From positions 1-64,000 of the forward strand of contig CACJNI010000003.1 of NCBI GenBank assembly GCA_902594705.1: DNA of 64,000 nt, in the 5' to 3' direction. Below the pieces are notes generated by a model, which was given only the letters and a program-made list of their open reading frames with translations, was not told the origin of the DNA and did not search any database. This DNA is from an uncultured Pelagibacteraceae bacterium. Lineage in GTDB: Bacteria; Pseudomonadota; Alphaproteobacteria; Pelagibacterales; Pelagibacteraceae. The position numbers and the translations under genes are program-made. The first letter of the stretch is position 1; each line of letters opens with the position of its first letter. This document shows, in pieces, positions 34,564 through 46,705 of this stretch.

Positions 34564-35470
34564 TTGTAATTATTGTTCCTTTTCTAACCTTATTCCCTAA
34601 TAAAAATTCCTTTATTAATTGAGGATTCTTGCCCTCTTTTTGTATCTCAATAATATCTATTGAATTTTCACCACATGCTATTGTCATTTGTTCATCGATT
34701 ACTTCACCGATTTTTGCTGACTGCTTGTTTATTTTGGCTTTTAATATTTTATGTCTTTTGTTGTTAAGCTCAAACCATGCACCAGGTTTTGGATACAATC
34801 CATTTATTTGAGCAATTATTTTACGAGCATTATTATGCCAATCTATCTTTCCCTCTATTTTTTGAATTTTCTTTGCGTATGTAGCTTTTGTATGATCTTG
34901 CTCTTTAAATATTGCTTCTCCTTCTAAAACATTTTGCACATTTTCTAAAATTTTTTCTTTACTCAAATAAGATAGTTTATCAGACAAAGTTTCTGCATTA
35001 TCTTGGTCAAGAATATCTACTGAATATTTATTACATACTGGTCCAGAATCTAATTTTTCATTAATTTTCATAAATGATATGCCAGTTTTTTTTTCAATGT
35101 TTAAAATCGATCTTTGGATCGGTGCCGCCCCTCTCCATTTTGGTAATAATGAAGCATGAATATTCAAAAAACCTTTTTTACTCAAATCAAGAATTTTTTT
35201 TGAAATTAACTGTCCGTATGCAACAACAATTACAAGATCTAAATTTAATTCTTTAAGGTATTCAAATTCTTCATCAATTTTTTTTGGGGTTTTAATTTTT
35301 AGATTAAGTTCCTCTGCACATTTATGAATTGGTGATTTCGTAAACTTTTGACCTCTATTTGATTTACTTGGAGGCTGAGTAAAAACACAGTTAATTTTAT
35401 ATTTTTGATTAATTTTTTTTAGAATAGGCACAGCAAACTGCGGTGTGCCCATGAATACAATATTTGACAT
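34556..35470 (-). CDS. fmt: methionyl-tRNA formyltransferase
   Basis: A 304-residue enzyme that formylates Met-tRNAi using 10-formyl-THF. The N-terminal Rossmann domain starts FMGTPQFAVPILKKI. The formyl-THF-binding signature is HASLLPKWRGAAPI near 105-118. The C-terminal OB-like domain begins near 205 (GLYPKPGAWFE). It follows the def stop by nothing but the start codon, so the pair for fMet addition and removal is translated together. Confidence 0.94.
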   Translation of the reverse strand: MSNIVFMGTPQFAVPILKKINQKYKINCVFTQPPSKSNRGQKFTKSPIHKCAEELNLKIKTPKKIDEEFEYLKELNLDLVIVVAYGQLISKKILDLSKKGFLNIHASLLPKWRGAAPIQRSILNIEKKTGISFMKINEKLDSGPVCNKYSVDILDQDNAETLSDKLSYLSKEKILENVQNVLEGEAIFKEQDHTKATYAKKIQKIEGKIDWHNNARKIIAQINGLYPKPGAWFELNNKRHKILKAKINKQSAKIGEVIDEQMTIACGENSIDIIEIQKEGKNPQLIKEFLLGNKVRKGTIITSE

Positions 35471-35992
35471 TTAAACAATAACTCTATTAGAAGTTTTTTG
35501 TTTAGACAATTTTTTTATTATTAAATCTTTTTTTATTTTAGATAAATAATCAATGATTAGTTTTCCATCGAGGTGATTTATTTCATGTTGTAAACATGTT
35601 GAGAGTAGTCCATCGCATTCCATTTCTTTCTTATCACCATTTTCATCTATATACGATACTATACAAATTTCTGGTCTCTCTATCTCAATAAAGGTATTAG
35701 GTATTGATAAACAGCCTTCTTCATAAGTAGACATTTTTTCACTTAAAGTTTTTATTTGTGGATTAATAAAGCATAAAGGTTTTTTTTCATTTTCATCTTT
35801 TGAGACGTCTAAAACAACTACTCTTTTAAGAATTCCTACTTGAACAGCTGCCAAACCTATACCATTGTGATGGTACATAGTTTCAAATAAATCTTTTATG
35901 AGTTTTTTTTCATTAACATCAACTTTATTTAATGGCTCAGATTTTTTTCTAAGAATATCATCAGGTACTGTGATTAGTTCTTTTACTGACAT
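35471..35992 (-). CDS. def: peptide deformylase
   Basis: A 173-residue metallohydrolase removing formyl from nascent proteins. The three motifs are GIGLAAVQVG near 44-53, EGCLSIP near 92 (metal Cys) and QHEINHLDG near 133 (HEXXH with two metal His and the catalytic Glu). Length is usual. It is the first of the def-fmt-truA unit; 14 bases separate it from the unknown exported-protein gene upstream. Confidence 0.96.
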   Translation of the reverse strand: MSVKELITVPDDILRKKSEPLNKVDVNEKKLIKDLFETMYHHNGIGLAAVQVGILKRVVVLDVSKDENEKKPLCFINPQIKTLSEKMSTYEEGCLSIPNTFIEIERPEICIVSYIDENGDKKEMECDGLLSTCLQHEINHLDGKLIIDYLSKIKKDLIIKKLSKQKTSNRVIV

Positions 35993-36006
35993 AGTTTTTT
36001 TATTAT

Positions 36007-37746
36007 TTAGACTTTTAAAGGCAAGACTTCTATTAGAATTTCATTCCTTAAATCCACATTTTTTAGCTCATTCATAGTTGAAACTAATAAATTCACTGTA
36101 TTTATATCAAGATCTTCAAGGTTACTTTCACCAACAATATCTACTATTTTAATTAATAATAAACCTAACTCTCCATTCGATAGCATTTGTTTTATATCGG
36201 AGGAAAATTTAAAGTTGTATTCATAAAGGTTTGAATATTTTTTATCTATTTTTACACCATCTGATTTAAGCGATTCAATAAGAATCATATCTTTTGTAGA
36301 AAAAACATATTTTTTATTTCTTTTAATTTTTTTCAAAATATCATTTGTTTCCTTTTCAGCTTTAGGCAAACTAGTTTTATTTAAAAAGTAATTTAATAAT
36401 TTTGACTGATGTATTTTTTTATTATTAAATTTTATCTTTCTCTCTTTTTTTAACTTATTTTCGGTATGATTTTCATAAAAGGTGGTAAAATTTGAGGGAA
36501 CATCATCTTTTTTTATTTTTTTTAAAATTACTTTGATTTCATTATCAAACGCATTATCTAATTTTTTTTTTTGGAAAGATTTATATAATTCAGAAGCCAT
36601 ACTTAATCTTTGCTCAACATCAACAGATAAAAGTAATCTTTGATATAATAAAGCTCTGCCCTCATAATCTGGAAGTAACTTATAAGCATCTTTGGCATTT
36701 AATAGTTGCGTTATGTTAAATTGAAATTTTTTATATGTATCTAATAGTTCTCTCTCATCAAATACATTTTCATGAGTTGCCCTTTCTAATAATCTTAAAT
36801 CTTCTGGATTTTCAATATCAAAGGAATTTGCATTCTTAAGAATATTTGATGACGACAAATAACTCCAGATATATCTAGGTGAGTCCATTTTTGGCTCATA
36901 ATTAAAATCATTATTTGTTTTATGAGATAAGTGAAAATATAAAATATTTTCGTCTGAAATTATTTCATCTTTGCTTGCGTAACCCATTAATATATTAAAT
37001 TTATTTTCAAAAAAAATGTCAATCTCATCCAACTCTTTTGACAAATCAAAAAGTAGTTGCGCTTGTTCTTTTTTATCTTCTAGAATTAAACAATAAATTT
37101 TAAAATTATTTAAATACTTATCAGTGATAGTACCACTAATATTAAATATCTCACATGCTTTTTTTACTTCAGAGTTTGAAAGAAAATATTCTGAATAAAA
37201 TTTAATCAATTTATTTTTATTAGAAACTTCAGAATTATTGATTAAAAATTCTTTAATTAATTCAAAATCTTTTTTATTTATTAAATGATTAAATTTAAAC
37301 TCTAAAAATTCCTCTTCAGTAATATTATTTGTAGGAATGTATGAGTTTGTTAATAAAGCTATGTCTAATATTTTTTTTGAAAATTCTGATAAGTTTCTAT
37401 TTAAATTTTTATTTAATATACTTTTAATTAACTCACCATCGCTGTTCGACCACATGTCGATTTTTAAGCCATTCTGTGCAGGGTCATATAATCCTGCTAA
37501 TTTTATTGTGGAAGACTCAATTTCTTTATTTATCTCTATCTCAGAACTAGATTGAACTGATAGTGTTGTATTAGTATTTAGATTATTACTTGCATTTATA
37601 TTTGAAGTAGAATTTTCTTTGTTAATGATGTCTTTTTTTTCAATTTTCCAGATATCGATTGGTTCATTTGCAAAAGAACAATTAGAAAAAAATAAAATTA
37701 AGGTTATTTTGAGAGTTATTTTACTTAATTGTTTTAAAGTTTTCAT
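36007..37746 (-). CDS. large exported protein of unknown function
   Basis: A 579-residue protein that I do not recognise. The N-terminus is a signal peptide: basic MKTLKQLSK, a hydrophobic stretch TLKITLILFF and a plausible cleavage after SFA near residue 27. The FSNCS segment does not fit a lipobox well. An Asn/Ser/Thr-rich linker (about 40-75) is followed by a long helical region to the end, with alternating helices such as AYKLLPDYEGRALLYQRLLLS that could be TPR-like. No catalytic motif is visible. The protein is likely periplasmic. It lies between def and the aroK promoter region, and the 211-base upstream gap is shared with aroK. Confidence 0.65.
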   Translation of the reverse strand: MKTLKQLSKITLKITLILFFSNCSFANEPIDIWKIEKKDIINKENSTSNINASNNLNTNTTLSVQSSSEIEINKEIESSTIKLAGLYDPAQNGLKIDMWSNSDGELIKSILNKNLNRNLSEFSKKILDIALLTNSYIPTNNITEEEFLEFKFNHLINKKDFELIKEFLINNSEVSNKNKLIKFYSEYFLSNSEVKKACEIFNISGTITDKYLNNFKIYCLILEDKKEQAQLLFDLSKELDEIDIFFENKFNILMGYASKDEIISDENILYFHLSHKTNNDFNYEPKMDSPRYIWSYLSSSNILKNANSFDIENPEDLRLLERATHENVFDERELLDTYKKFQFNITQLLNAKDAYKLLPDYEGRALLYQRLLLSVDVEQRLSMASELYKSFQKKKLDNAFDNEIKVILKKIKKDDVPSNFTTFYENHTENKLKKERKIKFNNKKIHQSKLLNYFLNKTSLPKAEKETNDILKKIKRNKKYVFSTKDMILIESLKSDGVKIDKKYSNLYEYNFKFSSDIKQMLSNGELGLLLIKIVDIVGESNLEDLDINTVNLLVSTMNELKNVDLRNEILIEVLPLKV

Positions 37747-37957
37747 TAGGCAAAATCACTTCAATTTTTTTGTTAGGAGATGGGAAATCAATCTGACTTA
37801 AAACAACAATAGATAAAATTAATATAAAAAAAATAATTCCTGCTTTAATTGCAAATTTCATATTATGTTATATTCCTTTGTAGTATAATGTTTTAAAAGC
37901 ATATAATTTTGTAAAATCAAAATAAGACATATTTGTGTTTTTTCAACTTAGAAATAT
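37747..37957. promoter_or_regulatory. divergent promoter region between exported protein and aroK
   Basis: A 211-base noncoding gap, the second longest in the window. It contains a TATATTATG-type stretch and TATAATG (37887-37893 area) that can serve as -10 elements, but no single promoter can be assigned. A 24-codon ORF on the minus strand (37862-37788) was judged chance. Confidence 0.35.
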
Positions 37958-38482
37958 ATGGAATCAAATAAAAATCTAGTTTTAGTTGGTATGATGGGCT
38001 CGGGAAAGACATTAATAGGAAAATTGATTTCTAAAAAAACCAAACTTAAATTTATTGATATAGATAATAAAATTGAAGAAAAAGAAAAAATGAAAATTGC
38101 AGAAATTTTCAAAAATAAGGGAGAAAAATTTTTCCGTGAATGTGAGGAAGATATAACATTATCATGTTTAAAAGGTGAGAAACAAATTTTATCACTAGGT
38201 GGAGGTGGATATATTAATACTAATATTAGGAGAGAATGTAAGAAGAGTTCTTTTAGTTTTTGGTTGAATTGGAAAAAAGATATAATAATTAAAAGAATAA
38301 ATGGTAGCAAAAAAAGACCTCTGGCTATGACATTAAGTGAAACAGATCTAGTGAGACTAATAAATGAAAGAGATAAAATATATAGTTTGGCAGACTTCAC
38401 AATTAATTGTGATCAGCTAAATAAAAATGAAATAGCAAATAAAATTATAAAAAAATATGAAATCAAAAATAATAAAGGTTAA
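37958..38482 (+). CDS. aroK: shikimate kinase
   Basis: A 174-residue P-loop kinase phosphorylating shikimate. Walker A is GMMGSGKT at 11-18. Shikimate binding uses DIDNKIEE near 34 (Asp), FRECEEDI near 57 (Arg-Glu) and GGGGYI near 79. The lid Arg lies in KKRPLAM near 116. Size is normal. It overlaps the aroB start by 26 bases. The aroK-aroB pair performs two nearby shikimate steps; aroA is far away at 3653. Confidence 0.94.
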   Translation: MESNKNLVLVGMMGSGKTLIGKLISKKTKLKFIDIDNKIEEKEKMKIAEIFKNKGEKFFRECEEDITLSCLKGEKQILSLGGGGYINTNIRRECKKSSFSFWLNWKKDIIIKRINGSKKRPLAMTLSETDLVRLINERDKIYSLADFTINCDQLNKNEIANKIIKKYEIKNNKG

Positions 38483-39572
38483 AACTAAAAGTAAAAATTA
38501 CGAAGTTCATATTGGCACCAATCTAATCCCAAAGTTAAAAAATATTTTACAAAAAAATAAATTATTATTTTCAAAATGTTTGATCGTAATTGACAATAAG
38601 ATACCAAAAAAATTTAAAAAATTACTTTTAAAAAATTTAAAAAATCAAAAAATTTACACTTTAAATTTTAATGCAAATGAAAAAAATAAAAGTTACTTAA
38701 GTATAGATAAAATACATAATGTTTTATTTAAAAATAATTTTTATAGAGAGGACTGCATAATTTCATTTGGTGGAGGAATTACAGGAGATGTAGTTGGATA
38801 TGCAGCCAGCACATATAAAAGAGGAATAAAATTTATTAATATACCCTCCACTTTATTAGCTCAAGTCGACTCTTCAATAGGTGGCAAAACAGGTATTAAT
38901 AATAAATTTGGAAAAAATCTTGTAGGAAGTTTTTATCAGCCAGATTTAGTAATTTCAGATATTAATTTACTACGTACCCTCCCCAAAAGAGAAATCATAT
39001 GTGGATATGCTGAAATACTAAAAAGTAGTTTAATTGATAGCAAAAAAAATTTTGTTTTTTTAGATAAAAATTTTAACAACATTTTAAACCTAAAAGGAAA
39101 TTTGATAATTAATGCAATTTTAAATAGCTGTTTATTAAAAAAAAAAATTATTGAAAAGGATGAAAAAGAAAAAAATTTAAGAAAATCTTTAAATCTCGGA
39201 CATACTTTTGCTCACGCATATGAGGCTACTCTTGGTTACTCAAAAAAATTAAATCATGGAGAAGCTGTTATATTTGGTTTAATGAATGCTGTAAATTTTA
39301 GTAAAGAAAAAAAAATTATTTCAAATTCAAATTCAGAATTAATAAATAATCATATTAAAAAGATCGAAATTAAAAATAAATATAAAGACCTTTTTAATAA
39401 AAGAAAAATTACATCAATTCTTAATTTTATGAAAAGTGATAAAAAAAATAAGTCTGATAGTATAAACTTAATATTAATTAGGAATTTTGGAAAATTAAAC
39501 CTAAATTATCAAGCCAAATCTGGCGAATTGAATAAGTTTTTATTTAAAGAATTAAATAAAGCTTATTTGTAA
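38457..39572 (+). CDS. aroB: 3-dehydroquinate synthase
   Basis: A 371-residue NAD- and metal-dependent enzyme making dehydroquinate from DAHP. The NAD-binding GGGITGDVVGYAASTYKRGI near 103-122, AQVDSSIGGKTGIN near 134, the metal ligand Glu of EILKSSLI near 193, and the metal His residues of LGHTFAHAYEA near 252 and LNHGEAV near 271 are all present. The last 21 bases overlap bolA on the opposite strand. Confidence 0.95.
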   Translation: MKSKIIKVKTKSKNYEVHIGTNLIPKLKNILQKNKLLFSKCLIVIDNKIPKKFKKLLLKNLKNQKIYTLNFNANEKNKSYLSIDKIHNVLFKNNFYREDCIISFGGGITGDVVGYAASTYKRGIKFINIPSTLLAQVDSSIGGKTGINNKFGKNLVGSFYQPDLVISDINLLRTLPKREIICGYAEILKSSLIDSKKNFVFLDKNFNNILNLKGNLIINAILNSCLLKKKIIEKDEKEKNLRKSLNLGHTFAHAYEATLGYSKKLNHGEAVIFGLMNAVNFSKEKKIISNSNSELINNHIKKIEIKNKYKDLFNKRKITSILNFMKSDKKNKSDSINLILIRNFGKLNLNYQAKSGELNKFLFKELNKAYL

Positions 39573-39812
39573 AGAATGAATATCAGTTTTCAATTCTTCG
39601 CTTAAAATTTTGTAAATTACTTTATTAGACTGAACTCTATTCGTTTTTTTTAATATGTCAGAATTTATTTCTAATTTAATATGAAATTTACCTTTCTGAT
39701 GTGAATTGTGTTTTAAATGCTTATAAGTGTTGTCAATTATCTTTACGTCTTTTATAGAACTATCTTTTAAAAGTTTATTTTCAATTTTTTTTGAAAGTTG
39801 ATTAATATCCAT
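39552..39812 (-). CDS. bolA: BolA family protein
   Basis: An 86-residue protein with the BolA fold (class II KH-like). The conserved part has an initial helix (INQLSKKIENKLL), IKDVKIIDNTYKHLKHN, KGKFHIKLEINSDIL and the C-terminal TDIHSLQISF with the conserved His. The ATG at 39812 fits the family start; the frame runs further upstream but that part is not BolA-like. Monothiol glutaredoxin partners and iron-sulfur or regulatory roles are known for the family. Its start is only 20 bases from the divergent dnaJ-like gene. Confidence 0.8.
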   Translation of the reverse strand: MDINQLSKKIENKLLKDSSIKDVKIIDNTYKHLKHNSHQKGKFHIKLEINSDILKKTNRVQSNKVIYKILSEELKTDIHSLQISFI

Positions 39813-39832
39813 TAAAATTGATATTATATAAT

Positions 39833-40366
39833 ATGAAAAATATTTGTGAATGGAATAATTGTAACGAAGAAGGACTTTACAAAGCTCCAAAAGAAAAGGA
39901 TAACAGCAAAGAATATAGGCTTCTCTGTCTTGAGCATGTAAGAGAGTTTAATAAAAGCTGGAATTATTTTTCAGGAATGAGCGATGAACAAGTAATCAAT
40001 TTTTTAAAGTCTGACATTACATGGCATAAGCCAACACAGAGTTTCAGTTCTTCAGATAATTTTTTCAAAATATTGTGGAATAACACTTTAAAAGATGAAA
40101 ATGGAAAATTTAAAGATTTTAGTAACTTGAATCATATGAATAAGTTTAAGTTTAATAGCAATGACCTTAAAGCTTTTGAAATTTTGGGTGTTGGAGTTGG
40201 TTTAAAATGGGCTAAAATACAAGAAAAATTCAAAAGACTTGTGAAAAAATTTCACCCTGATATGAATGCTGGCAATAAAAAATTTGAAGATAAGCTTAAA
40301 GTGATAACTTTAGCTTATACCCAATTAAAAAATACTTATAAGGACAAAATTGACAACAAATATTGA
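39833..40366 (+). CDS. DnaJ-domain protein (C-terminal J domain)
   Basis: A 177-residue protein with an N-terminal CxxxxC-containing region ([16 protein letters not shown], followed by LLCLEH, a possible zinc-binding knuckle with four Cys/His) and a C-terminal J domain. The J domain (about 115-172) has [12 protein letters not shown] and the catalytic HPD in [10 protein letters not shown]. It would stimulate an Hsp70. The ATG at 39833 is chosen over a TTG at 39818. This protein next to bolA and before cobS-cobT is a typical alphaproteobacterial arrangement, and it may serve as a cochaperone for assembly of that complex. Confidence 0.82.
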   Translation: MKNICEWNNCNEEGLYKAPKEKDNSKEYRLLCLEHVREFNKSWNYFSGMSDEQVINFLKSDITWHKPTQSFSSSDNFFKILWNNTLKDENGKFKDFSNLNHMNKFKFNSNDLKAFEILGVGVGLKWAKIQEKFKRLVKKFHPDMNAGNKKFEDKLKVITLAYTQLKNTYKDKIDNKY

Positions 40367-41324
40367 ACAAACGCCAGATATTAAATTATCGATTAAACAA
40401 ACATTCGGTCTTGACTCTGATATGGAAGTAGATGCATTTTCAAAAAAAACTGATTATGTGCCAGACATAGATAAAACTTATAAATTTGATAAAGATACAA
40501 CCTTAGCAATTCTCTCTGGATTTTCATTTAATAAAAGAGTCTTAGTACAAGGTTATCACGGTACAGGTAAATCAACACATATAGAACAAATTGCAGCAAG
40601 ATTGAACTGGCCATGTATCAGAATTAACTTAGATAGCCATGTTAGTAGAATAGATTTAATTGGAAAAGACTCAATTGTAATAAAAGATGGCAAACAAGTT
40701 ACAGAATTCAAGGAGGGAATACTTCCTTGGTCGATTCAAAATCCAGTAGCTTTAGTGTTTGATGAATATGATGCTGGTAGACCAGATGTGATGTTTGTAA
40801 TTCAAAGAGTCTTGGAAGCTGAGGGAAATTTTACTTTATTAGATAAGAATAAGGTTATTAAACAAAATAAATATTTTAGATTATTTGCAACTTCAAATAC
40901 TGTTGGTTTAGGAGATACAACTGGCCTCTATCACGGAACACAACAAATAAACCAGGGGCAAATGGATAGATGGAACATTGTTACAACACTAAATTATTTA
41001 GCTTTGGAAAAAGAAATGGAAATTATTTTAGGAAAAAACAAGTCTCTAGATAATAACAAAGGTAAAGAGAGAGTTGCAAACATGATAAAAGTAGCGACAT
41101 TAACAAGAAAAGGCTTTATGGCTGGAGATATTTCAACTGTTATGAGTCCAAGGACAGTACTACATTGGGCAGAAAATTCTGAGATATTTAAAGACGTGGG
41201 CTATGCATTCAGGGTAACTTTTTTAAATAAATGTGATGATGTAGAAAAGAATACAATCGCAGAATACTATCAAAGATGTTTTGGTGAAGAATTGCCAGAG
41301 TCGATGATAAATATTCAGGTTTGA
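40350..41324 (+). CDS. cobS: cobaltochelatase-type AAA+ ATPase CobS
   Basis: A 324-residue MoxR-like AAA+ ATPase. Walker A is GYHGTGKST at 68-76, Walker B is [10 protein letters not shown] near 131-140, and sensor 1 is in LFATSNT near 175. QGQMDRWN with the arginine-finger region is also CobS-like. The start is TTG 40350, 17 bases inside the dnaJ-like gene. With CobT and CobN it forms the aerobic cobaltochelatase of B12 synthesis in other species. No other cob gene is in this window. SAR11 genomes are generally B12 auxotrophs, so it may act on another target. Confidence 0.88.
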   Translation: MTTNIEQTPDIKLSIKQTFGLDSDMEVDAFSKKTDYVPDIDKTYKFDKDTTLAILSGFSFNKRVLVQGYHGTGKSTHIEQIAARLNWPCIRINLDSHVSRIDLIGKDSIVIKDGKQVTEFKEGILPWSIQNPVALVFDEYDAGRPDVMFVIQRVLEAEGNFTLLDKNKVIKQNKYFRLFATSNTVGLGDTTGLYHGTQQINQGQMDRWNIVTTLNYLALEKEMEIILGKNKSLDNNKGKERVANMIKVATLTRKGFMAGDISTVMSPRTVLHWAENSEIFKDVGYAFRVTFLNKCDDVEKNTIAEYYQRCFGEELPESMINIQV

Positions 41325-43114
41325 TGAATAAAGATGATCTTATAAAAGAGCAATTTAAACAAGCTTTAAACTCAACGATTAAAGCCATTTCAGGTGAAAC
41401 ACCCTCATTAAATGACAAAAAAAATTTAAAAGAATTTAATATTTCTAAATTTGATAATTTAAAAGATAAGGAAAACTTTGTTAAATTAAGAGCTGAGGCA
41501 GATTCGGAGGCATTAAAAAGAAAATTTTCTGATAATTCTACTTTGGAGCAAAATATTCCAAAAACACCTACTTGCCATACACTGTATAAAATTTCTGAGA
41601 AAATAAGATATGAACTTTTAGGATCACAAATGATGAGGGGAATTTCTAAAAATTTAATGACCAAATATAATAATAAGATTGGTATGGCAAAATCTGAAAA
41701 TATAAAAAAGAAAGAAGAGTCTAATGTTTCTGAAGCATTTGAATATTACATGCTTAATAAAATAATGAACGTAAGTTTATCTGAAAGCGCTAAAAAAATT
41801 TTATCATACTGGAAAGATGATTTTGAAAAATCTTTAGATAAACACATAGACTTTTTAAAAGAAAATGCAGAGAATCAAGACATATACAATTCCAAAATAT
41901 CAGAAATTCTACAGAATATGGAAATCTTTGAGTCCGAGGAAGAAAACAAAAGGGAAGAGCAAAAAGAAGAAGAACAAGATAATAACAATTCAAAAGATGA
42001 TCAAAAAACAGATAGTGGAGAATCTCAGGAAAGAGAAGAGGAAGACAGTATCAATGAAGGTGTTGATAGTTCTGAGGAAATGAATGAATTTCGACTTGAT
42101 GAACAACTTGGAAATGATGATGCTGAAAACAATGAAATAGAAAATATTATTCAGAAAAAAAATTTAGGAATAAGTAATAAAGAATATAAAATATATACTT
42201 CAGAATTTGATGAGACGGCAAAAGCAGAAACATTAGAAAACTCAGAGGAAATTTCTAAATTAAGAAAAAATTTAGATCAACAGCTAACTAGTTTCCAAGA
42301 CATAATTACAAAACTCGCAAATAAATTACAAAGACAGTTACTTGCAAAACAAAATAGATCTTGGGAATTTGATCTTGAGGAGGGATTATTAGATAGTTCA
42401 AAATTACCAAGAATAATAATTGATCCATATAATTCTCTTTCCTTTAAAAAAGAGAAAGATTTGGAGTTTAAAGATACAGTTGTGACTTTACTCATAGATA
42501 ATTCTGGATCAATGAGAGGAAGGCCAATTACTATTGCAGCCCTTTGTGCTGATATATTATCTAGAACATTAGAAAGATGTTCGGTTAAAGTAGAAATTCT
42601 TGGTTTCACAACAAAAAATTGGAAGGGCGGTAAGAGTAGAGAAAAGTGGAATAAACTCGGAAAATTAAAAAATCCAGGGCGTTTGAATGATTTAAGACAT
42701 ATAATTTATAAATCTGCTGATACCCACTGGAGACAATCAAAAAAAAATTTAGGTTTAATGCTAAAAGAGGGTTTGCTTAAAGAAAATATTGATGGTGAAG
42801 CTATTACTTGGGCTTTCAATAGGCTTAAGAAAAGAAAAGAAGAAAGAAAAATTCTTATGGTTATATCAGATGGAGCTCCGGTTGATGATTCAACATTATC
42901 TGTTAACTCGGGTGATTTTTTAGAAAAACATCTAAAGCAAACTGTAAAATCAATTGAAAACAAAAGTGATATCGAAATTCTTGCCATAGGTATAGGCCAC
43001 GATGTTTCGAGATATTACAAAAAAGCGATAAAAATTGCTGACGTTCAAGAGTTAGGTGATGTAATGATTGGTCAGCTTAGTGGATTGTTTGAAAATAATA
43101 AAAAATTACACTAA
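41324..43114 (+). CDS. cobT: cobaltochelatase-type VWA subunit CobT
   Basis: A 596-residue protein. The N-terminal helical part is followed by a very acidic low-complexity linker (about 205-265, rich in Glu/Asp/Gln/Ser). The C-terminal von Willebrand A domain (about 380-590) has the MIDAS motif DNSGSM near 391 and VISDGAP near 520. This is the CobT layout: the acidic linker resembles that of magnesium chelatase BchD/ChlD. The ATG overlaps the cobS stop (TGATG). The 3' end overlaps the RegB-like kinase gene by 9 bases on the opposite strand. Confidence 0.88.
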   Translation: MNKDDLIKEQFKQALNSTIKAISGETPSLNDKKNLKEFNISKFDNLKDKENFVKLRAEADSEALKRKFSDNSTLEQNIPKTPTCHTLYKISEKIRYELLGSQMMRGISKNLMTKYNNKIGMAKSENIKKKEESNVSEAFEYYMLNKIMNVSLSESAKKILSYWKDDFEKSLDKHIDFLKENAENQDIYNSKISEILQNMEIFESEEENKREEQKEEEQDNNNSKDDQKTDSGESQEREEEDSINEGVDSSEEMNEFRLDEQLGNDDAENNEIENIIQKKNLGISNKEYKIYTSEFDETAKAETLENSEEISKLRKNLDQQLTSFQDIITKLANKLQRQLLAKQNRSWEFDLEEGLLDSSKLPRIIIDPYNSLSFKKEKDLEFKDTVVTLLIDNSGSMRGRPITIAALCADILSRTLERCSVKVEILGFTTKNWKGGKSREKWNKLGKLKNPGRLNDLRHIIYKSADTHWRQSKKNLGLMLKEGLLKENIDGEAITWAFNRLKKRKEERKILMVISDGAPVDDSTLSVNSGDFLEKHLKQTVKSIENKSDIEILAIGIGHDVSRYYKKAIKIADVQELGDVMIGQLSGLFENNKKLH

Positions 43115-44386
43115 TTTTTTTAAATTTTTATTTTCCCACTCTATTTTTACTTCAGCTCCGCCTCTAGTTTCTGAATTTCTAATTGTTATTCTGGCTGAAT
43201 TTTTTTCTAACAACGTTTTGCCTATAAAAATCCCTAAACCTAGTCCAGTTTTTTTATTATCTTTCGGTTTAAGTGTTTTGATATAAGGCTCTCCAATCTT
43301 ATTAAGTATATCTTTTGGTATACCAGGGCCATCATCCTCTATTGTTATTTCTGTCTTTTGACTGTCACTCTTGATAGCAATATATATATTTTCATTTGAA
43401 AATTTGTTAGCATTTCCAATAAAATTCCTCAAACCGTAAACAATTTCAACAGATTTTAATATTTCAAATGAGTTAGAATCTTGCTCTTTATCAATATTGA
43501 AATTCTTATTAGAAATTTTCTTAAATGAGTTAACTATCTCATTGATATAATCATAAAGTGTTTTATTTTTGTCAATAAAATCATCTTCTATATTAGGATT
43601 TAATGTTAATTTTTTTAAAATATCATTACACCTATTAACCTGACTAATTAATAGTTCGAGATCTTTTTTTACATCATTATTATCTTTAAATTGATCAAAT
43701 AAATCATGAGAAATAATTTTAATTGTAGACAAAGGAGTACCGAATGAATGAGCTGCAGCTGCAGCCTGTCCCCCAAGTGAAACCAGCTCATGTTCTTTAG
43801 AAATTACTTCCTGGATTTTATCTAATGCATCTTTCCTAAGATTTGTTTCTTGTCCAAAAATAAATGCAAAATAATTTAAAAAAAATAATGCAATTATCAA
43901 TGCTAGAGGAATTGCATAGTAATAATAAATACTAATACTATATTCATCTAGTGGTTTTGGCAATTCATAATGATAAAAAGTTAAAATTATAATCGATGCT
44001 AGAGTAATTAAAATTAAAGCAATGTTTGTTTTAATATTTAAATTGGATGCAGCAAATATGCTTGGTATCAAGAGAAATATTGAAAATGGATTTAAAATAC
44101 CACCAGATAAATAAAGTAAAGCGCTCAATTGAAGTATATCTAAAGATAAAAAATTAAAAGAAGTTACGTTTGAAAGTATTGGTTTTTTATAAAAAAACAT
44201 TAAGTAAAAGTTACTTAAAGCTCCAACAAAAATTATAAGATTAGATAAAATAAAGTTGAACTCAAAACCAAAAATAAATTTGACTGTGTTTATTGTTATA
44301 AATTGGCCTAAAATCCCAATCCATCTTAAATTGATATAAGTAGACTTATTTAATGACGCTGTTTTGACAGATTGTTTTAAATCCAT
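43106..44386 (-). CDS. regB: RegB/PrrB-type redox sensor histidine kinase
   Basis: A 426-residue membrane histidine kinase with about six N-terminal transmembrane helices (20-180). The quinone-site motif GGxxNPF is GGILNPF at 95-101. The H box is [10 protein letters not shown] with His213, where HELGTPL is usual. The redox Cys of the family is Cys253 (VNRCNDIL), 40 residues after the His. The ATPase part has NANKFS near 325, DDGPGIP near 353 and GLGLGIFIG near 383. Its response regulator (RegA) is not in the window. It starts one base after the gyrB stop. Confidence 0.87.
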   Translation of the reverse strand: MDLKQSVKTASLNKSTYINLRWIGILGQFITINTVKFIFGFEFNFILSNLIIFVGALSNFYLMFFYKKPILSNVTSFNFLSLDILQLSALLYLSGGILNPFSIFLLIPSIFAASNLNIKTNIALILITLASIIILTFYHYELPKPLDEYSISIYYYYAIPLALIIALFFLNYFAFIFGQETNLRKDALDKIQEVISKEHELVSLGGQAAAAAHSFGTPLSTIKIISHDLFDQFKDNNDVKKDLELLISQVNRCNDILKKLTLNPNIEDDFIDKNKTLYDYINEIVNSFKKISNKNFNIDKEQDSNSFEILKSVEIVYGLRNFIGNANKFSNENIYIAIKSDSQKTEITIEDDGPGIPKDILNKIGEPYIKTLKPKDNKKTGLGLGIFIGKTLLEKNSARITIRNSETRGGAEVKIEWENKNLKKLV

Positions 44387-46468
<2,082 letters not shown>

Positions 46469-46525
46469 TTATAACATTTTTACAAAAAATTTAAAAATGG
46501 TAGAGACGCAAATGCTTAAATTAGT

Positions 46526-46546
46526 GTTGGATACCAACGTTTTTTT
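46526..46546 (+). terminator. terminator-like hairpin upstream of gyrB
   Basis: On the plus strand GTTGG-ATA-CCAAC (46526-46538) is followed by G and seven T. A stem of 5 bp (7 with wobbles) is short but the T-run is good. No plus-strand gene precedes it; a TATAAT at 46450-46455 could start a short RNA of about 80 bases. It lies in the 170-base gap between tRNA-Ser and gyrB, which otherwise shows nothing. Confidence 0.35.
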
Positions 46547-46614
46547 GATGTTTTTTAGATTTTTTTTCTATTTCTATAAAACCCGTTAAAAAGATCATTT
46601 TTCTAACAAAAATA

Positions 46615-46704
46615 TGGCGGAGAGAATGGGATTCGAACCCATGATAGAGTTTCCCCTATACACGCTTTCCAAGCGTGCGCCTTCAACCGCTCGGCCACCT
46701 CTCC
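46615..46704 (-). tRNA. tRNA-Ser (GGA)
   Basis: A 90-nt class II tRNA. The acceptor is GGAGAGG paired with a CUCUCC-type 3' strand, then G73 and an encoded CCA. The D arm contains GGCCGAGCGGUUGAAGGC. The anticodon stem CACGC/GCGUG flanks a loop with GGA. The long variable arm (UAUAGGGGAAACUCUA) is Ser-type. The T arm has GGUUCGAAUCC. It lies one base after the methyltransferase stop. Confidence 0.95.
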
Positions 46705-46705
46705 T

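Noticed and set aside
37788..37862. 24-codon hydrophobic ORF on the minus strand between the exported protein and aroK
   Set aside because: Short, no coupling to the next gene and hydrophobic composition is expected by chance in such AT-rich DNA.
39813..39890. 26-residue N-terminal extension of bolA
   Set aside because: The extension has no BolA similarity and runs over the start of the divergent dnaJ-like gene; ATG 39812 matches the family start.
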